Assembly (NCBI GenBank): GCA_948099385.1
Contig: CANUEZ040000117.1
Coordinates: 1,908,001-1,972,000, forward strand
Reading direction: 5' to 3'
Source of the DNA: Fasciola hepatica
Lineage: Eukaryota > Platyhelminthes > Trematoda > Plagiorchiida > Fasciolidae
DNA: 64,000 nt
Shown: piece after piece, positions 1-9,799 of the stretch
Numbering within the stretch: the stretch's first letter is position 1
Layout: each line of letters begins with the position of its first letter
Made by a program: the position numbers and the translations under genes
The notes under the pieces: model-generated
What the model saw: only the letters and a program-made list of their open reading frames with translations
Told to the model about the DNA's origin: nothing
Database searches by the model: none

Positions 1-129
1 CTGCGTGTGATTGGTAGAGAAGAGTGAAGCAGGGCATGATATAGACAGGCATCGCATGTGTGAGTGCAAGGCGAATGTGTTTGGAATGAATCACGAGCGA
101 AAGTCAATGCCACATGAATTAGCGCTACA
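1..129 (-). repeat. 3' LTR of the gypsy element (partial)
   Basis: This stretch matches 4816-4944 base for base apart from a few substitutions. On the minus strand it begins TGTAGCGCTAATTC, against TGTGACGCTAATTC in the other LTR. It directly follows the polypurine tract, as a 3' LTR should. About 144 bp of the 273-bp LTR lie to the left of the window. Confidence 0.93.
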
Positions 130-300
130 ACATTTTCCCCCCTTTTTTGATGCGAAACATTCAGAATGTATACGCAATATGTGAAACAAGTGAAACCTCA
201 AACATGGACTTATACAGAAATTCATGAGAACAGAGAGAAGACATAAGTTGCGAGATGCAAGCATTTCGTTTACTCTTGCCAACCGCGGACGTAAAACGTG
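91..300 (-). pseudogene. Gypsy pol C-terminal remnant
   Basis: A minus-strand frame runs into the polypurine tract and ends in a KKGGKCC-like segment. Position and orientation fit the tail of pol just before the 3' LTR. The bulk of the integrase C-terminal region between here and the integrase core (about 1905) is replaced by Penelope-like sequence. No catalytic motif is present, so the assignment rests on position only. Confidence 0.4.
133..148 (-). other. Polypurine tract of the gypsy element
   Basis: The plus strand reads ttttccccccttttt, so the minus strand carries an A6-G6-A4 purine run ending 3-4 bases before the 3' LTR. This is the expected plus-strand primer site. It fixes the element's orientation and the LTR edge at 129. 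Confidence 0.85.
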
Positions 301-324
301 TCAGTATATATACATGGTACAGTA

Positions 325-341
325 GGGGGGGGGGGGGGGGG
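325..341. repeat. Homopolymer G17
   Basis: Seventeen consecutive G on the plus strand. It lies between the gypsy pol remnant and the Penelope-like endonuclease fragment and may mark the 3' junction of that insertion. The length is likely to be imprecise in an assembly. Confidence 0.9.
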
Positions 342-454
342 TAATTGCAACAGTAAAGTAGGCACGATCGAAAGCTCTTACAGTACGTACGTTGGGGTAA
401 GTGAAGTCTGTTGTGTTAACGCCAGGGTAAACAAACATTTTGGGTCAATCGTTT

Positions 455-970
455 TTATGCACAGAGTGTTGGCTGATGCATCATGATTAGAATAGCTTCA
501 CTGAACGCTAGTAGATTCGGTACTGGATTGCGCAACAATGCTTTGAAACACTGGGTCAGGTCAACTTTGTGACCTGATGCAATCAAGTGTCTTCCAATCG
601 AAGAAGCTGGCGTTTTCACGTCGTTGTGTATTGCCCCAGCAGGTTGCGTCATCAAGTTTGACAGCCATTTGGGTATGTGTTCTGACACTCGTTAAGTCAA
701 GCAACGATCCGTCCTGCCAGTGTATACGTCACCGCAACTGCAAGTGAACTGATAGACAATATGTGAGACATTGGGATCAGCCAGACCGTTTGAGGGATTT
801 TGAATACATAACCTTTTGGTCGTCTGCAACAAACGCAACTGCGCCGCTGTGTATGTGTGCCTTAGAGCTGACTTGAGATTACAATTTATTTGATTGAATA
901 AATGATCTCCTTTAAAAGGCAAAGTGATAAAAACTTGCTTCTTTTCCACGTTCATTGTTTTCTCGCGCAC
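455..970 (-). pseudogene. GIY-YIG endonuclease domain of the Penelope-like element
   Basis: Two pieces in the same frame are separated by one TAA codon (690-692). The first carries the Cys-containing core CSCGDVYTGRT, and the second carries RVSEHIPKWL and a conserved SSIGRHLIASGHKVD segment typical of the C-terminal half of the nuclease. In its family this nuclease nicks the target DNA to prime reverse transcription. The stop codon and the lost YIG tyrosine make this copy defective. Confidence 0.85.
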
Positions 971-1905
971 AAGTCTCGGCCTCTGATGTTGTCTGGATAA
1001 CCGTTAGCCAGCAGCGTTCTTTTCATGAACTCTTCTTCGTTTTGTATTTGATCCTCTGTACATATTTTCTGGGCTCTGTTGAAGAGAGTTCTGACCAATC
1101 CACGTTTGTAAGTCACTGGGGCGAAGCTGGAGAATTGTAAATAACGACCGCCCCACGTTGCTTTTCGGTGGATTCTGCGCTGTAGAGTCCCATCCTGACG
1201 CCTGGTTAATAGAATATCTAGAAAGGACAAACTATTAGCACGTTCTTCTTCGTGAGATACACTGAGGTTTGGGTGAATAGAGTTAAGAACGTTAACAAAA
1301 GGGATAAAACGTTCTTCAATCGTAAAAATCAAAATATCATCCACGTATCGTCTGTAAAATAGAAATTGGGAAATATTATCACAGAGCTGTTTTTCGATCA
1401 TACCCAAAAATACATCTGCCAAGGTTGGGCCCAGAGGGCTTCCCATGGCCACACCATCCGATTGTTTGTAAGTTTTACCTTCAAAATTGAACCGAATGTT
1501 TTCTGTGCATAAAGGAATGAGTTCTTTAAGGTATTCAACAGGAATAGGCAGGTGAAAGTTGTGCGAAGAAATAAAATCACATATATAATCTACTGTCTCA
1601 CGAAGGGGAACCTTTGTAAAAAGGGACTCAACATCGACGAAATACATTTTATCTGAACTCACTGCAATACTGTTTAGCAAATTCGCGAGTTCAAATGAGT
1701 CTTGTAGACAAAATGGTGTTATGTGTTTCCGAACGGGGACGAGAATCTCGACGAGCCACCGGGCAAGTTTGTGATAAGCCGAGTTTTGCATGCATATTAT
1801 TGGCCTCAAAGGGACTCCAGGCTTGTGTACTTTGGGTGATCCTCTCAAGTGGGGCGTCTGTGTTCCAAGTGGTTTGAGCTTCTTGTATGTAGTTTCAGAA
1901 ATGAA
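952..1905 (-). pseudogene. Penelope-type reverse transcriptase, N-terminally truncated
   Basis: An open frame of about 300 codons reads through the RT palm. The catalytic pair is intact in RYVDDILIF, and the upstream VAMGSPLGP motif and the KVHKPG finger motif are intact. The fused upstream reading (YKKLKPLG...) is the normal lead-in of these RTs, and it joins gypsy integrase sequence at about 1905. It ends in a different frame from the endonuclease, so one frameshift separates the two domains. No start codon of its own is expected, because this is a truncated copy. Confidence 0.9.
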
Positions 1906-2475
1906 ACCATACGAAGGAATTCGTGAAACTCCTTGCTTCTAAATTGAGGACCGTCATCTGTCCCAATTTTCTCTGGCAGATCGAACCGTGCAAACAGGTA
2001 TCTGAGCCATTTAATGACGACGGTAGACGCCACTTCCTCACACTGTAGAGCTTCGGGTCGCTTACTGAAGAAACAAGTGGCAACGAGAATATTTCGTTTA
2101 CTCAGTAGAACTTTCTGGAACGGGTCCATGATGCCAGTAGTTACTTTGGCCCATGGACGCATGGGATATACAATCGGCTGTACTGTTGCAGAAATCGGTT
2201 TGGCAGTTTTATCGGAATGCTGACATGCCGAACAATCTCTAACGGCAGCTTCAACCGAGGTGTTTAGTCCAGGCCACCAATAAAACTCTCGAACTCGCGC
2301 TTTGGTACGGGCAATCCCCGGATGCTCCCCATGGGCGCACCGGATGACGGTTGAGATCAAACTGCGAGGAACAACGTATCGGTCTCCGCGTAGCACACAG
2401 CTGTCAACGACGGACAGTTCATCGCGAAAAGTGAAGTAAGGAAGAATGTCTGGAGAAATTGAACGTCTTTCTGGC
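1890..2475 (-). pseudogene. Gypsy integrase (H2C2 zinc finger and start of the catalytic core)
   Basis: The frame shows the H2C2 zinc-binding region (HGEHPG...VREFYWWPGL...DCSACQ) and then the integrase core with the conserved GTDDGPQF, where GTDNGPQF is usual. After FHEFLRM the homology stops and the frame runs into Penelope-like sequence, so the third acidic residue of the DDE triad is absent. The lead-in PDILPYFTFRDELSV before the H2C2 finger continues to about 2475. Confidence 0.88.
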
Positions 2476-2660
2476 CATGAAGACCCTAAGAATCAGATTA
2501 TTTGAGTCAGTGTTGGATCTGCTTCCGAATGTTCCTTCAATAAGCCTCTGGTTATCGCTCCACATTGGCGGCCTTCTAAGGCGAATATAATTTTGGTCTC
2601 TTCGATGTCCTCATTTTCATCAGACACCCTCAATGGGAGTCGTAAGAGTGCATCAGCCAC

Positions 2661-3190
2661 TTAATTTCGGGACCCCGGAGTGAACTGTATTTCGAAGGCA
2701 TAGGTGAGAAGGTGAGTGTACCAACGACCAATTTGAAGTGACCTGTGACCTTTGTTGCTCCGACTCAGGAGACTAGTAAGCGCTGAATGATCCATGCGCA
2801 ACGTAAGTGAGCGCTCAAACAAGTACAAATGCCATTTTTCGACAGCCCACACACAAGCAACAGCTTCTTTCTCACCTGTGGAATACCTCCTTTCAGTTGG
2901 GGACAAAGATCGTGACGCAAATGCAACTACCCTCTCGTGACCACTGTGAATCTGGGATAATACAGCCCCTAGGCCGACGTCTGAAGCGTCAGCTGATACA
3001 ACAGTTTCCAGGTGCTCGTCGAAGATCGCCATCGTTGATGCGGTAGAAACCATGGAACGAATCGAATTGAAGGCATCTTGTTTCTCCGGACCCTATGAGA
3101 ACTCCTCATTTAATTTTGTAAGCCTTCTGAGGGGTTCCGAAACAGTTGAGAAATTCTTAAGATGACGAAAATAGTGAGAACATAGACCCA
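2661..3190 (-). pseudogene. Gypsy RT thumb and RNase H
   Basis: The frame begins with the post-RT motif FLGLCSHYFRHLKNFS (near 3190) and continues into RNase H: SADASDVGLGAVLSQ, FASRSLSPTERRYST, EKEAVACVWAVEKWHLYLF and DHSAL. The three RNase H acidic positions appear to be kept. The frame is broken near 3053-3110. It ends at a stop in place of the usual link to the H2C2 finger, at 2661. Confidence 0.88.
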
Positions 3191-4603
3191 GGAAAGAGAA
3201 TGTACCCATTCAGAACATCCACTGGGCCCAATCAAACCATCATGCACCATCTTAAGAAGAGCCTTGGAAACGGCTTCCCGTTTGGCGAGGGGAACTGGCC
3301 GTGGTTGAGAAATAGAAAAATGAACAACTCCGTGTTGCAAGACAATGCAGTCTTTCACTTTAGGAATCCTGCCGATATTCTCTTGAAATTGTTTCGGAAA
3401 TAAAGACCGCAAGTTGTCGGTTCGTATGACAGAAATGCTCATTCTATCTATGCACGGAGATACTTTCAAGTCTACCATAGCATTTCTACCAAAAAGGGGT
3501 TTGTTATCGGTACTAGAAACGTACATCGCAACATCCCTTTGTAGAGTGTCTTTCAAAAACAGACGAAGGAAAACGAACCCTAGGATAGGAACGGGATTAT
3601 TAGAATAACTGCCAAATCTGTGTGATGGCTGTTGAAGTGGTAAATGTTCGAAGTGTTTCGTATAGAAAGCATGAGGGATAATAGTGATGGGTGATGCAGA
3701 ATCAAATTCCATGAGCAAAGGAATAATCCTATGCGACACAACCAAATACACAATGCGGCTATCGGCAGAAGGTAGTCGGGGTTCGACAGAGGAAGAAGAA
3801 TGTATAGACCAATGTGAACTAACAGCGCATATACACTCATCGCTGGGCATGACATTCTCTGAATTATTCGATAAGTCATCAATCTCGGAAACAATGCGTG
3901 AACGACGGACCTTAGCGAAATGACCCAACTTACCGCAAATGCGGCACTGGGATGCAAAAGCTAGACAGTTCTTCGAGTTTGCCCGATGTTGAGTGCTCCC
4001 ACAGCGGTAGCACCGTGTCGGATTCGGGGACTTACGTAAAGTTGGGGACTGGCGTAACAACGTTATTTCTCCTTTGAGTTCAGTGGCATGAAATATCCGG
4101 TTGGTCTCACGTACTGCGATTTTTGCTTTAGCAATGTCACAGGCACGGGTGCTGGCGTCTTCCACCGGCGAGGCCTCACGAACGCAAGATTCCGATGTAC
4201 CAGCGATTAGTTGCTGGATTTGCAATACGTCTTCCAATTTTTTACTGGGAATGGTATTGTAGGCACACGGACGCACAGCACATGTAATCCGTGTAATAAA
4301 ATCGTCGGCGGACTCTCCTGATGCTTGTTGTAGTTGTGAAAATTTGTAGCGGGCCACGTATGAGTTCATACGGAAATCAAAATGTCTATCCAGGGCACCA
4401 AGAGCATCTTCGAGAGTTTTGTTTTTAAGGTTCAGTGCATCGAATAGGCGCCGGCCTTCAGTGCCAATGTGCAGACGTAGTAGTTTCACATTGACGTCGT
4501 CAGTGATTTTGGCATTAGGGTTCAATACCGGAAGGACAGATGGAATCCAAAAACGTGGTTTTCCACGAGTTCCACAATTCTGGTGATGGCTTTTCGGCAG
4601 CAT
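3110..4603 (-). pseudogene. Gypsy gag-protease with the RT start, RT core deleted
   Basis: This is the longest frame of the element (497 codons). A gag-like helical region is followed by two zinc knuckles: CYRCGSTQHRANSKNC, with non-standard spacing, and CRICGKLGHFAK, in which the last Cys is replaced by Arg. A protease-like region LLMEFDSASPITII has DSA where the active site is normally DTG/DSG. Next comes the RT entry PRPVPLAKREAVSKALLKMVHDGLI...SEW. Immediately after SEW the text jumps to thumb sequence (LSWVYVLTIFVIL, out of frame), so the RT fingers and palm, about 150 residues with the YxDD box, are gone. Confidence 0.88.
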
Positions 4604-4649
4604 CGTTTCAGAACAGAGTAAGTGAATGCAGAAGATCCGACATTTCGAA

Positions 4650-4669
4650 GGTTCGAAGCCGCGACGCCA
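4650..4669 (-). other. tRNA primer-binding site of the gypsy element
   Basis: On the minus strand, TGGCGTCGCGGCTTCGAACC starts two bases inside the 5' LTR edge. It is complementary to a tRNA 3' end: CCA, seven acceptor-stem bases, then a T-loop TTCGA. The cognate tRNA was not identified. Confidence 0.88.
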
Positions 4670-4671
4670 AC

Positions 4672-4944
4672 TGTTGTGTCCAGAATTCAGTAATCAAAAC
4701 GAATATATATTTGCACGGCACAACTTGTATTCAGGCTGAACGTTCTGCAAGCGCAAGCGTAAGCATGTCAATCGGACAAAAGCAATTAATCAATATTAGT
4801 CACACATGGAGCTAGCTGCGTGTGATTGGTAGAGAAGAGTGAAGCAGAGCATGATATAGACAGGCATCGCATGTGTGAGTGCAAGGCAAATGTGTTTGGA
4901 ATGAATCACGGGCGAAAGTCAATGCCACATGAATTAGCGTCACA
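4672..4944 (-). repeat. 5' LTR of the gypsy element (273 bp)
   Basis: The plus strand begins TGTTGTGTCC and ends GCGTCACA, so both strands start TGT and end ACA, as LTRs do. Its right 129 bp match the partial LTR at 1-129. It is bounded on the left by the primer-binding site. RTE sequence begins immediately at the right edge, which suggests the gypsy element landed in or beside an RTE copy. Confidence 0.92.
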
Positions 4945-6268
4945 CCACAGACGAAGCTGTCTTCGCAGTTATCGATGCAGCCAGATGTTCAGGACCCGAA
5001 TCAACGTTGGCAACAGATCAAGGAAGCTTTGTCTGCCGCTTCGAATGCCACCCAGGACCTCGGTTCACATCGGTTTCACGAACGATGGATACCTGCGACA
5101 TCAGTTGCTCTGTTGGACGCTCGTAGATCCGTCCCTCCGGATGCCACATTCAATGAAGCGCGCAAATCCTTGAGACGTCAAGTGACTAGGAGCCTGAGAA
5201 ATGACCGTGAGTATTAGTGGGTTGCGAAATGTAGGGAAATGGAAAGGGCTGGGTCCATTAGAAATCCTCGCAACCTTTGCCGTTTGATAAAAGTTACCGG
5301 TCCAATGAAACCCGGTGTAAGTGATATAATTAAAGAATCCCACGGCTCACTGATTCATTCTCAGGGACTTCCTCTAGAGCGTTAAGTGGAGCAATTTAAG
5401 GAAGAATTCCATCGGTCCACTTCAACGATGGACCGTCCAAACATACCTGACAGAGAAAAGATGCAGATGGATATGGCTCCTCCATCAGAAATGGAGATTA
5501 TGCGGGAGACAGATTACTTGAAAAGGTACAAACCAGCGGACCGGATGGGTTATCTCCATCTTTTTTCATGGATGGCGGCGAAGCTTTGGTTTCGGAGTTA
5601 ACATAACTCTTCCGGATTATGTAGGATAGTCAGTAGATTCCGAGGGAATGCTGTGAATCAGTGAGTGTACCGATTTACAAGGAGACAGGCCCTCTTGCTA
5701 AAACCACAGAAGTACTACCTTGGTAAGTATCGCGTCTAAACTGCTCACCGGTCTTATTCTCCGTCGATAATCTAGTGCCCGCGATATGTGTCTGCGTGGG
5801 AATGAAGCCGATTTCAGACCTGGCAGGGATTGTACCGACCATGTGTTTACTCTTCGACGAATCTTAGCGCAGACGAATCTTCCATAGACTCACAATCTCT
5901 GTTTTTCTTGGTCTGAAAGCGGCGTTCGATTTGGTCGACCGCACAGTTCTCTGCCACTGCGTCTCATTGAAGGGTGTGGCAGAAAGGTTTATTTTTTCTT
6001 TTCGAATGCTTGTATGCGAACAGCCGAAGCCGAGTTCGTGCTTACGGCGATCTTTCACCCGAGTTCACCATGGAAAGTGATGTTCTTCAGGGCTGCTCTC
6101 TTTCACCCTTCCTCTTCAGTTTCGTAACTGAATTGATTTTTGAGATAGTCCTATCCTCGTGTGAGAATAGTGGCATCGATCTTTGCTCAGGTGGTAAAAT
6201 TTCTGACGATATTGTTCTTCTGAGTGTAGATCCAGGTAAGTTGTAAGCTTTCTTGAATGGCCTTAACA
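4945..6268 (+). mobile_element. Degenerate RTE-like non-LTR retrotransposon, 5' part
   Basis: The plus strand reads the linker between endonuclease and RT (QRWQQIKEAL, ARKSLRRQVTRSLRNDREY, ILRY-like SEMEIMRETDYLKRYKPADRMGYLHLF) and then RT blocks. These are a damaged ISKLLTGLI region near 5735, the F..DLVDRTVL region near 5920, ESDVLQGCSLSPFLFSFVTE near 6075-6130, and a DIVLLS remnant of the catalytic box near 6210. Frames are broken several times, including a 16-bp insertion near 5868. The segment 5690-6268 closely matches the minus-strand copy at 13147-13710; the 90 residues read from 5974 are the same in both. Confidence 0.85.
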
Positions 6269-6276
6269 CCAGTAAG

Positions 6277-6845
6277 CAACGATGAGGTCAGAAATCGAGT
6301 ATTGGGTAGTAATTCAGAGAACGTTTTGTCACAGCGTATCCAGCTTAGTAGACTTCGTTGGTTGGGGCACGTGTTACGTATGTCAAACACACATCTACCG
6401 TACCGTGTCCTATTCTCCGTTCCTCCTAGGGAGTGGAAGAGACCACGTGGAGGTCAACATATGACGTGGCAGGGAGGATTGAGAAAATGTACAGCAAACT
6501 CAGGAAAAGTTGGTGCCTCACGCGTTGGTGGTTGGGGTCCAAAAGATCCGTCTACCAGTTGGCTGGAGACACTGAAGGATATGGCAGCGAACCGCGAGCA
6601 GTGGCGATCGTGTTGTCACTTTCTATCGAATCAGAATGACTGATCGATGTGCGTTTGTACAATTAGACTGTGTATTCCGTGTGTTGGCTACTAGGGCATG
6701 CTTTCCTTTTCCCACCCGTGTAGGTCCACTCCCTGTATATCTCGTGTATTCATACTTTCTAATTGAACGTGCAGCATGGTGAGAAAAGCAGTGGTCAGTG
6801 GGGCTTGCCCTACTGTTTAACGCTGTACGATGATGATGATAATGA
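6277..6845 (+). mobile_element. RTE 3' end from a different subfamily, joined to the preceding copy
   Basis: A fairly open frame covers the typical RTE C-terminal tail: LSRLRWLGHVLRMSNTHLPYRV, RPRGGQHMTWQGGL, GGWGPKDPSTSWLETLKDMA and REQWRSC. A shared 3' UTR follows and ends in GCTGTACGATGATGATGAT. The same 3' unit recurs at 19715-20340 (minus), 32640-33130 (minus) and 55770-56337 (plus). The region expected between the RT catalytic box and this tail is missing, because 6268 jumps straight from the first subfamily into this one. Confidence 0.88.
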
Positions 6846-6889
6846 TAAAGGCTCACAGAAAGATGAAAGATAACCGGCAACTAGACCCT

Positions 6890-8340
6890 GAAACTCCAGT
6901 TAAGTTCGGTCAATCAGTACCCATGCATTGGGTGCGGTGGTTTCGGTTGCTATCTCCTAGTGACACAAACTCGATCGGAGATAATGAAAAAGACAGTATA
7001 AAAGGAGTAAGAGGAGAACTACAAATATAAATATCAAGTCGATAAAGAGCGCCACTGATTGAGACACATAGCCATATCCTCCAGTCTACCTAACCACTGA
7101 ATGGGAGGGTTCCTTTCACCCCATCCAGGAAGTCTAACACGCTCTAAATGGCAAAACCCATTGGTGAGGCTTTTCATACCTTTCTTCCATGTCATAAACT
7201 GGCCACTCTTACCCATCTGCCAACCGTTACTCGTCTCAACAAACATTGTGCGCCGAGGAATCCCATAAGGGGACATGCGAGACACATGTCCCAACCATCT
7301 TAGCCTGATGACCTTCGCTGTTTCATACAATGATTTGATCCGTGAACCTAAGGCTCTCTGCCGAACCTCAATACTGCTTACCGCTGTTCCCACCAGATTC
7401 GAGGAGTGCCACGAAGACATCGATGTTAAAATACCGACAATCTTCGTATACCCTCCACCCGCAGTGACCGTGTCTTCGAACCATACAAAAGCACTGGTCT
7501 GGCTGCTGCAGCTTACACTCGACCCCTGATAGATAAACGGATGTCATGTCGACGTCACAGTGACTGAGGTTAAGAAAATCCAAACGAACTTTCTGCGTAC
7601 TGAAAGATACCTCATCCGATATCCGATCTCTGGGCGAAATGCAGCTGCCCAGATAACAGAACTTGTCTACCCGGTCTACAGTTGCCCCAGATACTGAAAG
7701 GTGTTGGACGAACCCAGCAACCCTGCGACATCATCGTGCACTTTGAAGGTGCAAAATGTATACCGAACATTGCTACACAGTCCGTCAAGCTGTCTATAAA
7801 AGTTTGCAACTTACCTGGATCTTCACTTAGAGGAACGATGTCGTCCACATATTCAAGGTCTTACATTTTTTCACCCGGAAAACTTTTGATGCCACTATCC
7901 CCACATATCAAAAGCGATATATCTAGGACTATACTAATTGCAAAGTTAGGAAGAAAAGGAGAAAGGGGTCAATCCCGACGTTCACCGTTTTCCATGGTGA
8001 ACTCCAGTGAAAGAGTATCGTAATCCTGAACTCGGCTCCGGCTTTTCACATACAAGGACTTTATCATGCAAATGAATTTTTCTGGTGCACCGTTCAATAA
8101 GAGGCAGCGCCTGAGAACTGTGGGGTCGACCGAGTCGGAGGCCGCCTTAAGATCAATAAAAACGAAGATAGTGGTTCTACTGAAGGCGTTCCTATGTTCT
8201 AACATTTGCCAAGGAGTGAAGACGTGATCAATACAAACTCGACCGGGTCTAAACCCAGATTGATTCTCGTGCAAGTACGGTTTGTGAACGTCACATATGA
8301 TTTGGAGTGAGGTCCCAATCGATCAGGTGTCGTAACGAGC
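6890..8340 (-). mobile_element. Degenerate RTE-like element, tail to tail with the previous copy
   Basis: Minus-strand frames give, in order, ENQSGFRPGRVCIDHVF and FVFIDLKAASDSVDPTVL (8274-8100), SLEFTMENG (near 7990), MDDIVPLSEDPGKLQTFIDSL (7848, catalytic box changed to MDD), FAPSKCTMMSQG, and a long open C-terminal frame at 7420-7034 with RLRWLGHVSRMSPYGIPRR and LPGWGERNPPIQWLGRLEDMA. Several frameshifts lie between them. The 3' half (6890-7550) is nearly identical to 40137-40800; the two 128-residue tails differ at only three positions, so the two copies separated recently. Confidence 0.9.
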
Positions 8341-8379
8341 CGGATGACCGATTGTTACTGTCTGCCAAGTATGTAACCC

Positions 8380-8455
8380 ACCACGGCGGGGATCCGAACC
8401 CCAAGATGGAAATCAAGTGCTCTAAACCACTTGACTACCTGCGGTACCGGTGAGT
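8380..8455 (-). repeat. tRNA-like SINE head
   Basis: On the minus strand, GTAGTCAAGTGGTTTAGAGC resembles a tRNA A box and GGGGTTCGGATCCCC a B box, at about tRNA spacing. The arms around the B box can pair as a T stem. No intact acceptor stem or CCA end was found, so a tRNA-derived SINE or a decayed tRNA is more likely than a functional tRNA gene. It sits just 5' of the RTE copy at 6890-8340. Confidence 0.5.
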
Positions 8456-8499
8456 GATTTCGGTCCGTTTCTTCACGAACTGACTGAGCTGTAGACCCA

Positions 8500-9140
8500 C
8501 TCCGCCGGCTTGAGCTTAACCATCGATTTTGGGCAAACAATAAAGCGCCATCTGCTAACGAAACTAGGCCGTCTGTCGATGCATCAGTCCTCAGAAAGCA
8601 AATATTATGGATTTGTCCTTAATAACGAATTGACATTCGTAAATATGCAACCGGGTTGCCGGCAGCTTTATCCGATCATTCTACGGTTGAAAAAGCGCCT
8701 TTTAAGATATAACTGCAAATACCGGTGTCGTTGACCGTCTTCCCAGGGGTATAAACCAGAATATTTATTCTCACTTGATGTCGAAAAGAGTCAAAATCTA
8801 AACGGCGCTATCGTTATCAGCACCAAAAATAGAAATTCGCATCTCCAAGGTTGTTTTCAGTGTCAATGAGCACGCTGTACTTTGTGCACAACAAATATGG
8901 CGATACCCTGGGGAGGTCGCATTGCTCAACTCTCTACCCAAAAGTTTGTTGGTAGGCAAAATGAAGCAATTACCACAAAGTAAATGATGAAGTCAATTGT
9001 AAAATTACACGCCAAAATTGTATGGAGAAGCAAATTATTGGAACTGGCTGATATTTAGGGTCGAATAATGGCTCTGAGCTCCACACTAACCTTAAACGGA
9101 GCGTTCGTAGGTGACATATTCCTTATAAGTATATGGGATA
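8500..9140. other. No recognised gene
   Basis: A 74-codon plus-strand frame at 8510-8734 (HLLTKLGRLSMHQ, YYGFVLNNELTF) has no recognisable domain. Its position before a decayed RT suggests it could be old retroelement sequence. Nothing else is evident. Confidence 0.3.
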
Positions 9141-9790
9141 CTAATGAAGATGAACTTTGATAAGGTCAGTGGTCCAGACGGACTGTTGGCAAGAGTGAAA
9201 ACTGAATTTGCTCTCATTTCATCCTTAGCGTTAACATGTTTATACAATCAAATTTGATTTCCTCGAAAGTATCTTGGATTATTCTAGAGTGGCATCCATG
9301 GTGAGTGTGCATGACCACTGCCTCGAAGATATATCGTGCAATTTGATACGTTGAACTTGTGTGTTCAAAGGCCTGTTGCCTCGAACGTCCTCTTAGATAA
9401 GAACTGACCCGGTCAGCTCGATTATCGTTACTTCAGTATTCAACTGAATGTCATAAACTATTTTGTTTTCCATTCTGTTGGGTATGGAAAGCCTCGAGTG
9501 TTTGTAGTCGTGACTGTAATGATGCATTCAACTGTTCAACAAGAAAAAAACTCCAAATGTATTAGATGTAGATAGTAGCCTGCCATCTACCTGGGGTAAT
9601 TCATCCCACCCCTTTATCTATCGCGAATAATTAACACATGGTCGTGGCCTCAACGTCTTAACTACGACAGAAGTTCCTCAGGGCATCACTCTATATGGGC
9701 GGGAATGCTTTTCCCACCTGTCTTATCTGACTGATGATGACAGCAAAATTCCCGATTTTAACAATCCTCTAATGTGTCCTAGTGCATTTA
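9140..9790 (+). pseudogene. Heavily decayed non-LTR reverse transcriptase fragment
   Basis: The plus strand reads KVSGPDGLLARV near 9165 and, about 500 bp on, TTEVPQGITLYGRECFSHLSYLTDDDSKIPDF near 9655-9760. These correspond to the SPGPDGLHPRV and GVPQGSVLGPLLF...YINDL...DDxKI blocks of CR1/jockey-type RTs. Stops and shifts are frequent between them, and the catalytic box cannot be read. The assignment rests on the order and spacing of the two motif remnants. Confidence 0.5.
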
Positions 9791-9799
9791 ACGGTTAAC

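Larger units (their letters stand above)
455..1905 (-). mobile_element. 5'-truncated Penelope-like element (RT + GIY-YIG)
   Basis: The minus-strand reading gives a Penelope-type reverse transcriptase followed by a GIY-YIG endonuclease, which is the defining architecture of endonuclease-bearing Penelope-like elements. The RT part (1905-952) shows KVHKPGVPLRPI, a DGVAMGSPLGPTLADVFLG block and the catalytic RYVDDILIF. The endonuclease part (about 960-480) shows YQFTCSCGDVYTGRT, with TG where YIG is usual. A frameshift lies near 952-970, and an in-frame TAA at 690-692 interrupts the endonuclease just after TGRTDRCLT. The 5' half (N-terminal RT) is missing, as is common for these elements. It sits inside the gypsy integrase gene. 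Confidence 0.93.
1..4944 (-). mobile_element. Degenerate Ty3/gypsy LTR retrotransposon, left end cut by the window
   Basis: Read on the minus strand, the order is LTR (4944-4672), tRNA primer site (4669-4650), gag with zinc knuckle, protease, RNase H, integrase, polypurine tract (148-133) and the start of the 3' LTR (129-1). The 129 bases at 1-129 match 4816-4944 with only a few differences, which proves the LTR pair. Protease, RNase H, H2C2 and integrase pieces in that order place it in Ty3/gypsy. It cannot be active: the RT core is missing, the frame is broken several times, one zinc knuckle is damaged, and a Penelope-like element interrupts the integrase. The rest of the left LTR and any target-site duplication are outside the window. 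Confidence 0.93.
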
